A stretch of DNA of 22,370 nucleotides from Dialister sp. CAG:486 (GCA_000434475.1 FR879520.1:1-22370), one strand, 5' to 3'. Positions 1-6,003 are shown, counted from the stretch's first letter. Numbers and translations: made by a program. The notes: generated by a model from the letters alone, not told the origin.

Positions 1-27
1 TTGAACCCTGAACCAAATGAAAGCAAA

Positions 28-82
28 GTAAAAAGGGGCTGTAAAGAAATGAGGATTCATTTCTTCACAGCTCCTGTTTTTT
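28..82. terminator. Bidirectional intrinsic terminator after the lysR gene
   Basis: An 18-bp stem (35-52, ggggctgtaaagaaatga) pairs with 57-74 (tcatttcttcacagctcc) around a 4-base loop, with only two imperfect positions. On the plus strand it runs into TGTTTTTT (75-82). On the minus strand it is followed by TTTTTAC (complement of 28-34). It starts right at the stop codon of the LysR-type gene (81-83), so it most likely ends that transcript and shields it from whatever lies to the left. Confidence 0.85.
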
Positions 83-947
83 ATACTTCAAAATATTTTT
101 TCATATAATCCACGAAGATCTTGACAGGCGTAGACTGGAGCATGGCCTGCTTGAAGATGAGGTGGCTCGGGCGCAGGATCGGGCGCTTCTGACGGTCGTA
201 GATCATTTCTCGATTGACATTCGGCGTACACTTCGGGAGAAGGTCTGCCGGGATGAGCGACTGTCCAAGGCCATGATTCACGATCTCTACGCAGGTGAGG
301 CAGTCAGAAACGGTCAGAAGAAAATGCGGAGATTCGGAGAAATTCTGACGCCACCAACGGCTTCTCAGCTCATCCAGCGACGGGTCACTGCGATAGCGGA
401 TGGACGGCTGGTTCGGCAGGGTATCGTAGTCGATCTTCTGTGCAGAGATGAGATAGAGCGGTGCATCCTCGAGAAGGATGTCCGCATCAGGCCATTCCTG
501 ATTGCCGCGAACGATGGCCAGATGGATATCCTCCTTCTTGACCAGCTTCGTCAGGCGGTCGCTCGTATCTGTCGTAAGCGAGATCTCGATGTCATTGTAC
601 TCATCGACGAAGCCCTTCAGAATGGCCGGCATGTGCGACTGCGCGAAGGACTGGCTCGCACCGATGCGCAGCACGCCGGAAATGGTATTCGGCTCATGTG
701 TCACGAAGTTCTTCATGTCTTGATACTGCTGCAGTTCTTTTTCGGCAAAGGAGAAGAGGCGATTTCCCGCATCGGTGAAATGGACGCCCTTATTGGTGCG
801 AATGAAAAGCGGACAGCCGATCTCTTTTTCCATCTGGCTCAAGCGATACGTCAAAGACGGCTGGGTCATAAACAGCCGCTTGGCGACCTTATTGATGCTG
901 CGTTCTTCTCGAAGATAGATCAGAATCTTCCAATCCGTGTTATTCAT
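81..947 (-). CDS. LysR-family transcriptional regulator
   Basis: This is a 288-residue protein of the usual LysR length. Residues 1-60 form the winged helix-turn-helix: a helix with the pattern INKVAKRLFMTQPSLTYRLSQ, followed by EKEIGCPLF and FTDAG, the hallmark sequence of the family. Residues of about 90-285 form the two-lobed effector-binding domain, starting at GVLRIGAS and including a GLGQSLIP segment near the end that is typical of the hinge and second lobe. The ATG at 947 has AAGGGG eight bases upstream. LysR proteins act as tetramers that bind promoter DNA and respond to a small molecule. The effector here cannot be read from sequence, and no divergently transcribed target gene follows within the window, which would have been the usual clue. 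The 415-bp gap upstream separates it from ygjP-like. It is clearly host-encoded and not part of the phage. Confidence 0.9.
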   Translation of the reverse strand: MNNTDWKILIYLREERSINKVAKRLFMTQPSLTYRLSQMEKEIGCPLFIRTNKGVHFTDAGNRLFSFAEKELQQYQDMKNFVTHEPNTISGVLRIGASQSFAQSHMPAILKGFVDEYNDIEISLTTDTSDRLTKLVKKEDIHLAIVRGNQEWPDADILLEDAPLYLISAQKIDYDTLPNQPSIRYRSDPSLDELRSRWWRQNFSESPHFLLTVSDCLTCVEIVNHGLGQSLIPADLLPKCTPNVNREMIYDRQKRPILRPSHLIFKQAMLQSTPVKIFVDYMKKYFEV

Positions 948-984
948 GGCACTACCCCTTGCGCGGCACGCGCGCCTACTTGAT

Positions 985-1014
985 ATAAAATAATTTTATT
1001 ACAGTATATCACGT
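985..1014 (-). promoter_or_regulatory. Candidate lysR promoter region with LysR-box-like palindrome
   Basis: An exact 15-bp palindrome, ATAAAATAATTTTAT (985-999), contains the T-N11-A pattern (986-998) known for LysR-type binding sites. Just upstream on the minus strand, TATACT could serve as a -10 element, but no good -35 is visible. LysR regulators commonly bind near their own promoter, so autoregulation is a reasonable inference. AT-rich palindromes also arise by chance. Confidence 0.4.
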
Positions 1015-1092
1015 TGGACGTGTGATTGCTATAGGGGAATGGGATCGGAAGAGAGGTAAACAGTTTGGGGTGAGCCCGTGGGGCGTGTCACC

Positions 1093-1355
1093 AGTCACTC
1101 GGCACTAGTATTGCGCTTGCTAAATAACTGACATTTAGGTCAACTTCCAAATCAAGTTAGAAGTGAGGAGTTAGGAGTGAGGAGTGAAGGTACGGCGCAT
1201 AAAATGAGGAAGCGCCGCGGAGTTTTATATCATGAGGGGATATTGGGTCACTCTATGAATGGTGTGCCCCTTCCAGCACTTCTAACTTCTAACTAAGTCC
1301 AGAAATTAACAAATCGCTATACGAGTCCCTAATCCCTAGTCACTAGCCACTAGCT
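1093..1355. repeat. Gene-free intergenic region with inverted and direct repeats (element R1)
   Basis: The 415-bp gap 948-1362 has no plausible gene. AGTTAGAAGT at 1155-1164 is matched by exact inverted copies ACTTCTAACT at 1278-1287 and 1285-1294, enclosing about 115 bp. The left arm continues as a degenerate run of GAGTGAGG/GAGTTAGG units (1161-1190). Outside the arms, AGTCACTCGGCACTAGTA (1093-1110) has a direct partner AGTCACTAGCCACTAGCT (1338-1355), 14 of 18 identical. The centre holds aggaagcgccgcggagtttt (1207-1226), which recurs with three G/A changes at 2153-2172. The arrangement suggests a non-coding dispersed repeat, perhaps a MITE-like or REP-like remnant. No transposase is present. 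Confidence 0.6.
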
Positions 1356-1362
1356 ACAGCCC

Positions 1363-2061
1363 CTATACCAATTCCCGTGGAAGGCTCGCAAGCAGTCTGT
1401 CCCTTTCTTTATAATCCGGCAGATAGGTCTCCATCCGTGCATAGAAGTCGGGGCCGTGACCGGCTGCGAAGAGGTGGCAGAGCTCATGGACGACGACAGC
1501 CTCGATACATTCCTTTGGCTTTGTGACAAGGTCGAGGGCGAAGGAGAAGCGCCCTGTCACTCTCCGGCAGGAGCCCCAGCGGCTTTTCATGACGCGGATC
1601 GTGACCCCGGTGATCCGACTCTCCGGGATCGCCATGCGCTTCGTCCATATTTCAAGCTGCTTTTCGATCTCCCAAAGAAGGATGCGCTTCATGCCTGCCT
1701 TGAATACCTTCTCACGCTCCCCCTGTTTTGTCCGAAGGAGCAGCTGTAGCTCTCCGTCTTTCGAGATGACGGCATCCTCGCGCGGCCCGAGGCAGACCTG
1801 CAAGGGATACGCCCTTCCAAAGACATGGTGGATCTCTCCTGCGACATATTGAAATTTGATTTTCTCCGGCACCAGCGCCATGTACTTCGTAAGCCATGCG
1901 GTCTTTCCCGCGACGAAGTCACGGATCTCCCGCTCTGAGACCCTCCGCGGCGCCGTCACCTCGACAGATCCTCCCTCCCGCACGCGAAGATAGATGCGGC
2001 GGATGGGTTTTCGGATCACCCGCACCTCATAGCCCGTCGCAGGATCGATGAATGTTGTCAT
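1363..2061 (-). CDS. YgjP/DUF45-type zinc-dependent metallopeptidase
   Basis: The protein is 232 residues if translation starts at the ATG at 2061, which has GAGG six bases upstream. A longer open frame reaches 2187, but its extra 42 codons lie in an intergenic repeat and are Pro-rich and unlike the family. The C-terminal third carries the family signature: SRWGSC, then VVHELCHLFAAGHGPDFY, with the HExxH zinc site and a third His seven residues further on, followed by LPDYKERDRLL. The N-terminal part (IRRIYLRVREGGSVEVTAPRR) matches the usual beta-rich start of DUF45 proteins. These are presumed cytoplasmic metallopeptidases, sometimes annotated as M48 or SprT-like, with no firmly known substrate. 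The gene lies downstream of ftsY on the same strand, but the 188-bp gap with an inverted repeat makes co-transcription uncertain. Confidence 0.85.
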   Translation of the reverse strand: MTTFIDPATGYEVRVIRKPIRRIYLRVREGGSVEVTAPRRVSEREIRDFVAGKTAWLTKYMALVPEKIKFQYVAGEIHHVFGRAYPLQVCLGPREDAVISKDGELQLLLRTKQGEREKVFKAGMKRILLWEIEKQLEIWTKRMAIPESRITGVTIRVMKSRWGSCRRVTGRFSFALDLVTKPKECIEAVVVHELCHLFAAGHGPDFYARMETYLPDYKERDRLLASLPRELV

Positions 2062-2092
2062 GATAGCCTCGTCTCTATAGATCAGAAAAAGA

Positions 2093-2215
2093 CTCATAGG
2101 TTCAACAGGGGTGATGGGTGGAACAGGCGCAACGGGGATGGGGCGACACATAAGGAAACGCCGCGAAATTTTCGTTGAACCTGTCACGCCTTCAAAGCCT
2201 GATGAACCTATGAGG
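2093..2215. repeat. Intergenic inverted-repeat element R2 between ftsY and the metallopeptidase gene
   Basis: CTCATAGGTTCAACAGG (2093-2109) and CCTGATGAACCTATGAG (2198-2214) are inverted copies, 16 of 17 matching, about 120 bp apart end to end. An inner GTTGAACC (2174-2181) also complements GGTTCAAC (2099-2106). The interior includes aggaaacgccgcgaaatttt (2153-2172), which is 17 of 20 identical to a segment of the repeat region at 1207-1226. The arms differ between the two loci while the core is kept. No T-run follows, so a terminator role is unproven even though it lies just downstream of ftsY. Confidence 0.65.
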
Positions 2216-2249
2216 TCAGATGAAATCCATGAGATGACCTTTTGCGTTT

Positions 2250-3194
2250 TTACACTTTCGTGCTTTCTCCCAGAATGTGATCCTCTGTCTCGAAGAGAGC
2301 CTTGGCAAAATCATCCGGATGGAAACGGTCGAGATCGTCCTCACGTTCACCGAGACCGATCCACTTGATCGGCACATGCAGCTCTTCATGGACAGAGAGA
2401 ACCACGCCGCCTTTGGCCGTGCCATCGAGCTTGGTCAGGACGACCCCTGTCAGCGGCACGATCTCTCCGAAATTTTTCGCCTGACTGATGGCATTCTGCC
2501 CCGTGGTCGCATCCAGGACGAGGAGCGTCTGGTGCGGCGCATCAGGAATGACCTTCTTGATGACGCGGGAGATCTTGGCAAGCTCTTCCATCAGATTCAC
2601 CTTCGTCTGCAAACGGCCGGCGGTATCGATAAGGACGACATCGACGCCGCGCGCCTTGGCTGCCGAGACAGCATCGAAGGCTACCGCCGCCGGATCCGCG
2701 CCTTCCGCATGCTTCACGATGTCTGCGCCGGTGCGCTCCGCCCAGATGGTGAGCTGCTCAGAAGCCGCCGCACGGAAGGTATCTGCAGCCGCGAGAAGGA
2801 CCTTCTTGCCTTCCTTGTGAAGCTTGCCGGAGAGCTTGCCGATGGTCGTGGTCTTGCCCACGCCATTCACACCGACGACGAGGATGACTTCCGGATGGTG
2901 CATATTCTCCTGATCGATGGTATCATCCTTCAAAAGCTCCTTCACGGTCTTTTCCATGAAGGGCATGACTTCATTGGTATTGTGGATCGTGCCTTCGGTG
3001 ACACCGCGGCGGATCTGTCGCATCAGGTAGTCCGTGGTGCGCACGCCGATGTCTCCGGAGAGCAGGACCATTTCCAGATCTTCCAGGAAATCATCGTCGA
3101 TCTCCGCATAACCGATGACGACGCTCTCGATATTGCGGATGAGGCTCTCTTTCGTGCGGGTGAGTCCCCGTTTGATCTTATCAAAAAATCCCAT
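2250..3194 (-). CDS. ftsY: Signal recognition particle receptor FtsY
   Basis: A 314-residue SRP-type GTPase. FtsY docks SRP-bound ribosomes at the membrane and hands membrane proteins to the Sec translocon, with GTP hydrolysed by the FtsY-Ffh pair. Visible motifs in order: N domain (about 1-95), P-loop GVNGVGKT (108-115), DTFRAAA (138-144), DTAGR (190-194), DATTGQNA (228-235), TKLD followed by GTAKGG (254-263), and GLGE (280-283) with the family C-terminus DDLDRFHPDDF. The start MGFFDKIKRGL is characteristic of short FtsY forms. Its basic amphipathic helix would serve as membrane anchor, since the long acidic A domain of Proteobacteria is absent. The ATG at 3194 has AGGAGG eight bases upstream. 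In many Firmicutes ftsY follows rnc and smc, but here the upstream neighbour is prophage, which suggests the phage entered just upstream of the gene. Confidence 0.97.
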   Translation of the reverse strand: MGFFDKIKRGLTRTKESLIRNIESVVIGYAEIDDDFLEDLEMVLLSGDIGVRTTDYLMRQIRRGVTEGTIHNTNEVMPFMEKTVKELLKDDTIDQENMHHPEVILVVGVNGVGKTTTIGKLSGKLHKEGKKVLLAAADTFRAAASEQLTIWAERTGADIVKHAEGADPAAVAFDAVSAAKARGVDVVLIDTAGRLQTKVNLMEELAKISRVIKKVIPDAPHQTLLVLDATTGQNAISQAKNFGEIVPLTGVVLTKLDGTAKGGVVLSVHEELHVPIKWIGLGEREDDLDRFHPDDFAKALFETEDHILGESTKV

Positions 3195-3377
3195 GTCTCT
3201 TTCCTCCTAAAGAATGTATATGTTTATTGTATCCGAGTTTGATTCGGAAATTTTTATTTAATTACGAAAAGCTCGATAGTATCGAATTTCTTTATTCTCG
3301 TTCTTTGTAAATTTTTGGGGAATGCGGCGGCAAATAACGGGAATTTGGGATAGTTTTTTGCCAAATTTTTGACAAAA
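3195..3377. other. AT-rich junction between host ftsY and prophage
   Basis: This 183-bp non-coding stretch separates the last phage gene from ftsY and should contain the phage-host boundary. It is far richer in A/T than either neighbour. Visible landmarks are the ftsY ribosome binding site (3203-3208), a small CCGA-N7-TCGG palindrome (3234-3248), the palindrome TCGATAGTATCGA (3273-3285), and several AAATTTTT runs (around 3307-3371). Which of these marks the attachment core cannot be decided without the other prophage end. No tRNA is present. No convincing terminator for the incoming phage transcript is seen, and for ftsY only a weak TACAAT -10 box without a matching -35. Confidence 0.45.
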
Positions 3378-3857
3378 TCATGATCCAGAAACCACGATCC
3401 TAGCGAGCTCCACTATTGCTAGCGCCGCCCACACATCCCTCTGTCTCTTTGCGATCACCTGTTTGCGCTCGAGCTTTTTGATTTTGTCTTTCAAGGTCTC
3501 CAAGTGTTCGTTCAAGTTCGAGAGCGAAGTCTTTGCATCGCTCATTGCCATCTCGGATTTCGCTAAGGAGCTCTCGGTCTGCTGCAGTCTGTTCCTGCAA
3601 TCGGTGAGCTCGCTCTGCAGCGCTATCAATTCCTTCGTGGATCCGTCCGAGCTCTTCTCTAGCATTTTGATTTTCTCTTCTTGCAGTGTCAATTCCGCTC
3701 TGAGCTTCGCTGACGTCTCCTTCAATGTCCTGAATTGATCCGCAGACATCACTACTTCCTGCTCCGTAGTCTCCTCGCAATAGGAAATAGCCGGCCGCAA
3801 GCAGGAGCAGAGCAGCAACACAGCAACTAGCGAGACGCATTTTGTCTTCTTCCACAT
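3378..3857 (-). CDS. Signal-peptide, coiled-coil phage protein; spanin candidate
   Basis: A 159-residue protein at the end of the lysis region. Residues 1-19 form a basic, hydrophobic signal ending in LCSC, a plausible but imperfect lipobox with Cys19 as the lipidated residue. Cleavage after AIS by signal peptidase I is an alternative. Residues of about 36-140 show heptad leucines typical of a coiled coil. The C-terminus (RDVWAALAIVELARIVV) is hydrophobic but contains Glu and Arg, so it is a weak membrane segment. The lipoprotein signal, coiled coil and hydrophobic tail resemble a unimolecular spanin, which joins inner and outer membranes during lysis. No sequence motif proves this. The ATG at 3857 has GAAGGTG about seven bases upstream and its own promoter. 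Codon use (AGG, AGA, TTG, CTA) differs from the tail genes, so a lysogenically expressed accessory (moron) gene is a real alternative. Confidence 0.6.
   Translation of the reverse strand: MWKKTKCVSLVAVLLLCSCLRPAISYCEETTEQEVVMSADQFRTLKETSAKLRAELTLQEEKIKMLEKSSDGSTKELIALQSELTDCRNRLQQTESSLAKSEMAMSDAKTSLSNLNEHLETLKDKIKKLERKQVIAKRQRDVWAALAIVELARIVVSGS
3400..3840 (-). CDS. Possible overlapping reading frame with N-terminal TM and coiled coil (Rz-like)
   Basis: This 146-residue frame lies almost wholly inside the spanin candidate gene. It begins MRLASCCVAALLLLAAGYFLL, an arginine followed by a membrane helix, and continues as a charged, Glu/Arg/Gln-rich helical segment: the layout of an inner-membrane spanin (Rz). 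An upstream in-frame GTG at 3855 would add five residues. The longer partner frame is +1 relative to this one, the same relation as Rz1 to Rz in phage lambda. The start has only a weak purine-rich leader. Shadow frames of coiled-coil genes can also look charged and stay open, so translation is uncertain. Confidence 0.3.
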   Translation of the reverse strand: MRLASCCVAALLLLAAGYFLLRGDYGAGSSDVCGSIQDIEGDVSEAQSGIDTARRENQNAREELGRIHEGIDSAAERAHRLQEQTAADRELLSEIRDGNERCKDFALELERTLGDLERQNQKARAQTGDRKETEGCVGGASNSGAR

Positions 3858-3869
3858 TTCACACCTTCA

Positions 3870-3899
3870 ATTATAGTACAAATCGCTAAGGATTGCGAA
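3870..3899 (-). promoter_or_regulatory. Sigma70-type promoter for the spanin candidate gene
   Basis: Reading on the minus strand, TTCGCA (3894-3899, four of six matches to the -35 consensus) is followed after 18 bases by a perfect TATAAT (3870-3875), which lies 12 bases before the ATG at 3857. Transcription would begin within or just after the ribosome binding site, giving a very short leader. This is the clearest promoter in the phage part of the window and suggests that the last gene can be transcribed separately from the late operon. Confidence 0.6.
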
Positions 3900-4013
3900 T
3901 TTTTACCCTAGCAGGCGTTCGAGGTTCCCTTTTGATAAATCACTCAAGGAATGGTCCGCCAACGCATGTCAGGGCCATTTAACCAAATCGGATATTTTCG
4001 ATATAACTTTTTT

Positions 4014-4577
4014 TTACACATCAAGCTCTTTACAGTAGTCGTAAGTGGCATTGGCACGATTCGCATAGCCTTCCGCATACTCATCACAGCCCGCCGCATG
4101 CGCATACTGGTATTTAAATAGCGCGCACAGGACGTCCAGATCGCGAAGGTCATAGTTCCACTGCCGGTTGGAAAGGAAGCGGCACACCACGGACGTAGAA
4201 GTCGGGCACCACATTCCGGCATAGATCGTGCAGCGAGTGTCATCCAGATTCGGAATCTCCCATAATTCATCTACGTAGTACAAGCAGTCCTCCGCCAGCT
4301 TCTCTCGCTGAGCGGACTGTCCGTCAGGAGAATTCAGAAGCTCCTTCAGCCCATCAAGGTCTCCGCTGTAGTAGATATCTGAGTAGGCACGACCGGAGTA
4401 GTAATCACCCCCGGGGATACGGCTGAGCAAGTCCTCCGCTCTGTCCCCTTCCCACTGCGACACTCCGATCGACGGATAGTCTCCAGCTGTCGAGCAGGAA
4501 ACCGAATCAAATTCTCCCTCTATCCCTGCTGCAATAATTCCGTCAGCAATGGCCTTAGCCAATTCTTCTCTAGTCAT
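4014..4577 (-). CDS. Endolysin, lysozyme-type peptidoglycan hydrolase
   Basis: A 187-residue cytoplasmic-type enzyme without signal peptide, so it would need a holin for release. Residues 18-50 carry the likely active-site signature, Gly-Ile-Glu-Gly at 18-21 followed by SIGVSQWEGDRAEDLL, matching the lysozyme-like pattern in which a Glu (probably Glu20) is followed by S-I-G-x-x-Q-W. The rest is acidic and rich in Tyr and Cys, and no separate cell-wall-binding domain is recognisable. The ATG at 4577 overlaps the holin candidate by eight bases and has AAGGAGG upstream. A longer open frame reaches 4688, but its extra residues are basic, Pro-rich and out of character. The function would be cleavage of murein at the end of infection. 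The exact glycosidase family cannot be fixed here. Confidence 0.7.
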   Translation of the reverse strand: MTREELAKAIADGIIAAGIEGEFDSVSCSTAGDYPSIGVSQWEGDRAEDLLSRIPGGDYYSGRAYSDIYYSGDLDGLKELLNSPDGQSAQREKLAEDCLYYVDELWEIPNLDDTRCTIYAGMWCPTSTSVVCRFLSNRQWNYDLRDLDVLCALFKYQYAHAAGCDEYAEGYANRANATYDYCKELDV

Positions 4578-4941
4578 GTGACGCCTCCTTCTTTGGTATG
4601 GACGGGAATTGCACCTTGGGCGGATCCTTGGGTTGCTTGGACTGAAGCTCTGCGGCATCCGGCCGCCCGTCCTGATTTTTATCGACATTAAATACGGAAA
4701 GAAAGGTCACGGCAGCCACGACCGAGGCTGCCGTGTATTCTTTGAAATAGGACACCAGGAGCGGAAGGTCAGGTTGGCCGGTCAGCATCCACTGATATAC
4801 CCATCCGCCCACGAGGAGAGCGCTGATCAGTGCAAGACCGATGCCGTAGAACCACACAATGCGCATGGACGACTTCGCATTCCGAGTACGCTTCCGCTCA
4901 CGATTGATCCGATCAATTAGCAATTTAAACTTTTCGTTCAT
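4570..4941 (-). CDS. Two-TM holin candidate with EF-hand-like loop
   Basis: A 123-residue membrane protein placed directly upstream of the endolysin, the usual holin position. A basic N-terminus (residues 1-25) is followed by one clear membrane helix (about 27-50, VWFYGIGLALISALLVGGWVY) and a second hydrophobic stretch (about 58-85). The C-terminal tail starts with DKNQDGRPDAAE (about 87-98), which fits the 12-residue EF-hand loop: acidic or Asn side chains at positions 1, 3, 5 and 9, Gly at 6 and Glu at 12. It ends in a Pro/Lys-rich segment. Holins form holes that release endolysin. The assignment rests on topology and position rather than on a recognised family. Its start overlaps the preceding gene by 17 bases. 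Ca2+ binding is an inference from the loop pattern only. Confidence 0.6.
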   Translation of the reverse strand: MNEKFKLLIDRINRERKRTRNAKSSMRIVWFYGIGLALISALLVGGWVYQWMLTGQPDLPLLVSYFKEYTAASVVAAVTFLSVFNVDKNQDGRPDAAELQSKQPKDPPKVQFPSIPKKEASHD

Positions 4942-5245
4942 ACTCCATCATCCTCATCTTTCGAATGTCGGTCATCATATGCGTGCCGGAACCATTACCG
5001 CCAAGCACATGATAAGCCGCATAAATCTCCTCGGCGATCGATGCATCATCGTATGTGATGAACCCATTACTTGTCGACTCCCGATGAATCCGACAAAGCT
5101 CCATCTTGAGAAGTGCGCGCGTCCCATTTTCCATTCCCTTCTGCCGAGCGGAAAGTCCGCGCTGCTTATTCCATGCATAGCCGAAGATGAAAGCACCTAC
5201 AGCGTAAACAATCTGCAGGTAAAAAGAAACCAATGCTGAATCCAT
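4925..5245 (-). CDS. Small membrane phage protein of the lysis region
   Basis: A 106-residue protein with one N-terminal membrane helix (about 8-25, LQIVYAVGAFIFGYAW), then a soluble helical part: KGMENGTRALLKMELCRIHRE, a middle TYDDASIAEEIYAAYHVLGGNG and a short tail. This layout, with a G-x-x-A-L-L segment and a Y-x-x-Y-H-x-L-G-x-N-G segment, is a recurring small-protein type found near holin genes in Firmicute phages. The function is unknown, though a holin partner or antiholin is conceivable. GGAGGG lies four bases before the ATG at 5245, immediately after a terminator hairpin. It is the first gene of the lysis cassette. Confidence 0.65.
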   Translation of the reverse strand: MDSALVSFYLQIVYAVGAFIFGYAWNKQRGLSARQKGMENGTRALLKMELCRIHRESTSNGFITYDDASIAEEIYAAYHVLGGNGSGTHMMTDIRKMRMMEYERKV

Positions 5246-5255
5246 AGTCCCTCCA

Positions 5256-5282
5256 ATAAAAAAGACCTCCGATGGAGGTCTT
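5256..5282 (-). terminator. Intrinsic terminator just before the lysis cassette
   Basis: On the minus strand AAGACCTCC and GGAGGTCTT form a perfect 9-bp stem (5274-5282 with 5262-5270) around a three-base loop, running directly into a T-rich tract (TTTTATT, complement of 5255-5261). It lies 13 bp beyond the stop codon of the Gly-rich gene and only about 10 bp before the ribosome binding site of the first lysis gene, so it would cut lysis genes off from the upstream operon unless read through. Confidence 0.85.
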
Positions 5283-5295
5283 GGAAATCATTAAA

Positions 5296-6003
5296 TCAAG
5301 GGGTTACCGTTCCGGTTCCAGTGCCCGTACCCGTACTGCAGTGGCAGAGGCCGTATCCTGCGAGCGTCTGATATGGGCTCGCGGTGATATACGCGGGCTG
5401 TGGGAATGGGCGAAGCTGATTAACCAGTGCGGCGCTCTGCATCACCTGAGACAGGTTGAAGTTTGCGGACTGGAGATCGCGGTCGCGATCCGCCAGCCTG
5501 TCTCTGAGATCCTGGATCTGGCTCGCCATCATCATGCCGCGGGTCTTCTCAGCCTCCTCATGGAGCGCTGTCTTCAGCTCGCAAGTGTTCCTGTAGTTTT
5601 CTGCCCGCACGCTATCGATATTGCGGTTTGTTTCGCAGCAACACTGCTGCTGGGCAAATCGGTTCTCAGCAAGCTGACTGCCGAGCGAATAGTTGCCCTG
5701 CATGACCGTTTTTTCCAGCCCTGCCTGCCCCTGGAGCATAGTGGTGTTGAGAGAAAATGTTGAATCCGCAAGTCCGTAGGAAACCCCGCGGAGCTGTCCC
5801 ATTTCATCTTGGTGATTAAAACCTGCCTGCATCTCTGCCTGTGTGAGTCCGGCGCGATTTCCAAAGCCGCCCCAGCCGCCACCGCCCATCATAGCGAAGA
5901 TGACGATCACCCACATCAGCCAGGCTCCACATCCGCCGCCCCAGCCATCGCCATAGTTGGCAGCCGGAGTCCCGACATTCATTACTGGTGTAATTCCTTC
6001 CAT
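5296..6003 (-). CDS. Gly-rich, single-TM phage protein of unknown function
   Basis: A 235-residue protein with a clear ribosome binding site (AAAGGAGG). Residues of about 14-50 are Gly/Trp-rich around a hydrophobic stretch (AWLMWVIVIFAMMGGGGWGG), likely a membrane segment. Residues of about 50-190 are polar and helical, with a Cys-rich patch QQQCCCETN (about 118-126) and repeated Arg/Asp/Leu residues suggesting a coiled coil (IQDLRDRLADRDRDLQ). The C-terminus is low complexity, with a Gly-Thr run encoded by a short tandem repeat near 5298-5335. Proteins of this type occur in a small-gene cluster of Firmicute phages together with the two following upstream neighbours. I do not recognise a function. 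Confidence 0.7.
   Translation of the reverse strand: MEGITPVMNVGTPAANYGDGWGGGCGAWLMWVIVIFAMMGGGGWGGFGNRAGLTQAEMQAGFNHQDEMGQLRGVSYGLADSTFSLNTTMLQGQAGLEKTVMQGNYSLGSQLAENRFAQQQCCCETNRNIDSVRAENYRNTCELKTALHEEAEKTRGMMMASQIQDLRDRLADRDRDLQSANFNLSQVMQSAALVNQLRPFPQPAYITASPYQTLAGYGLCHCSTGTGTGTGTVTP

Noticed and set aside
162..983. Plus-strand frame of 273 codons opposite lysR
   Set aside because: Antisense shadow without ribosome binding site. The minus-strand LysR protein is unmistakable.
2277..3242. Plus-strand frame of 321 codons opposite ftsY
   Set aside because: Antisense shadow of a gene with clear GTPase motifs. The frame is open because third codon positions in ftsY are GC-rich, and its product has no recognisable pattern.
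3273..3285. Palindrome TCGATAGTATCGA as attachment core
   Set aside because: It lies in the right region, but without the other prophage end or an empty site nothing shows that it is the crossover sequence.
3944..3990. Hairpin AATGG-C-CC / GG-A-CCATT after the endolysin as a terminator
   Set aside because: The stem has an internal mismatch and a long loop, and no T-run follows. I see no clear terminator after the endolysin.
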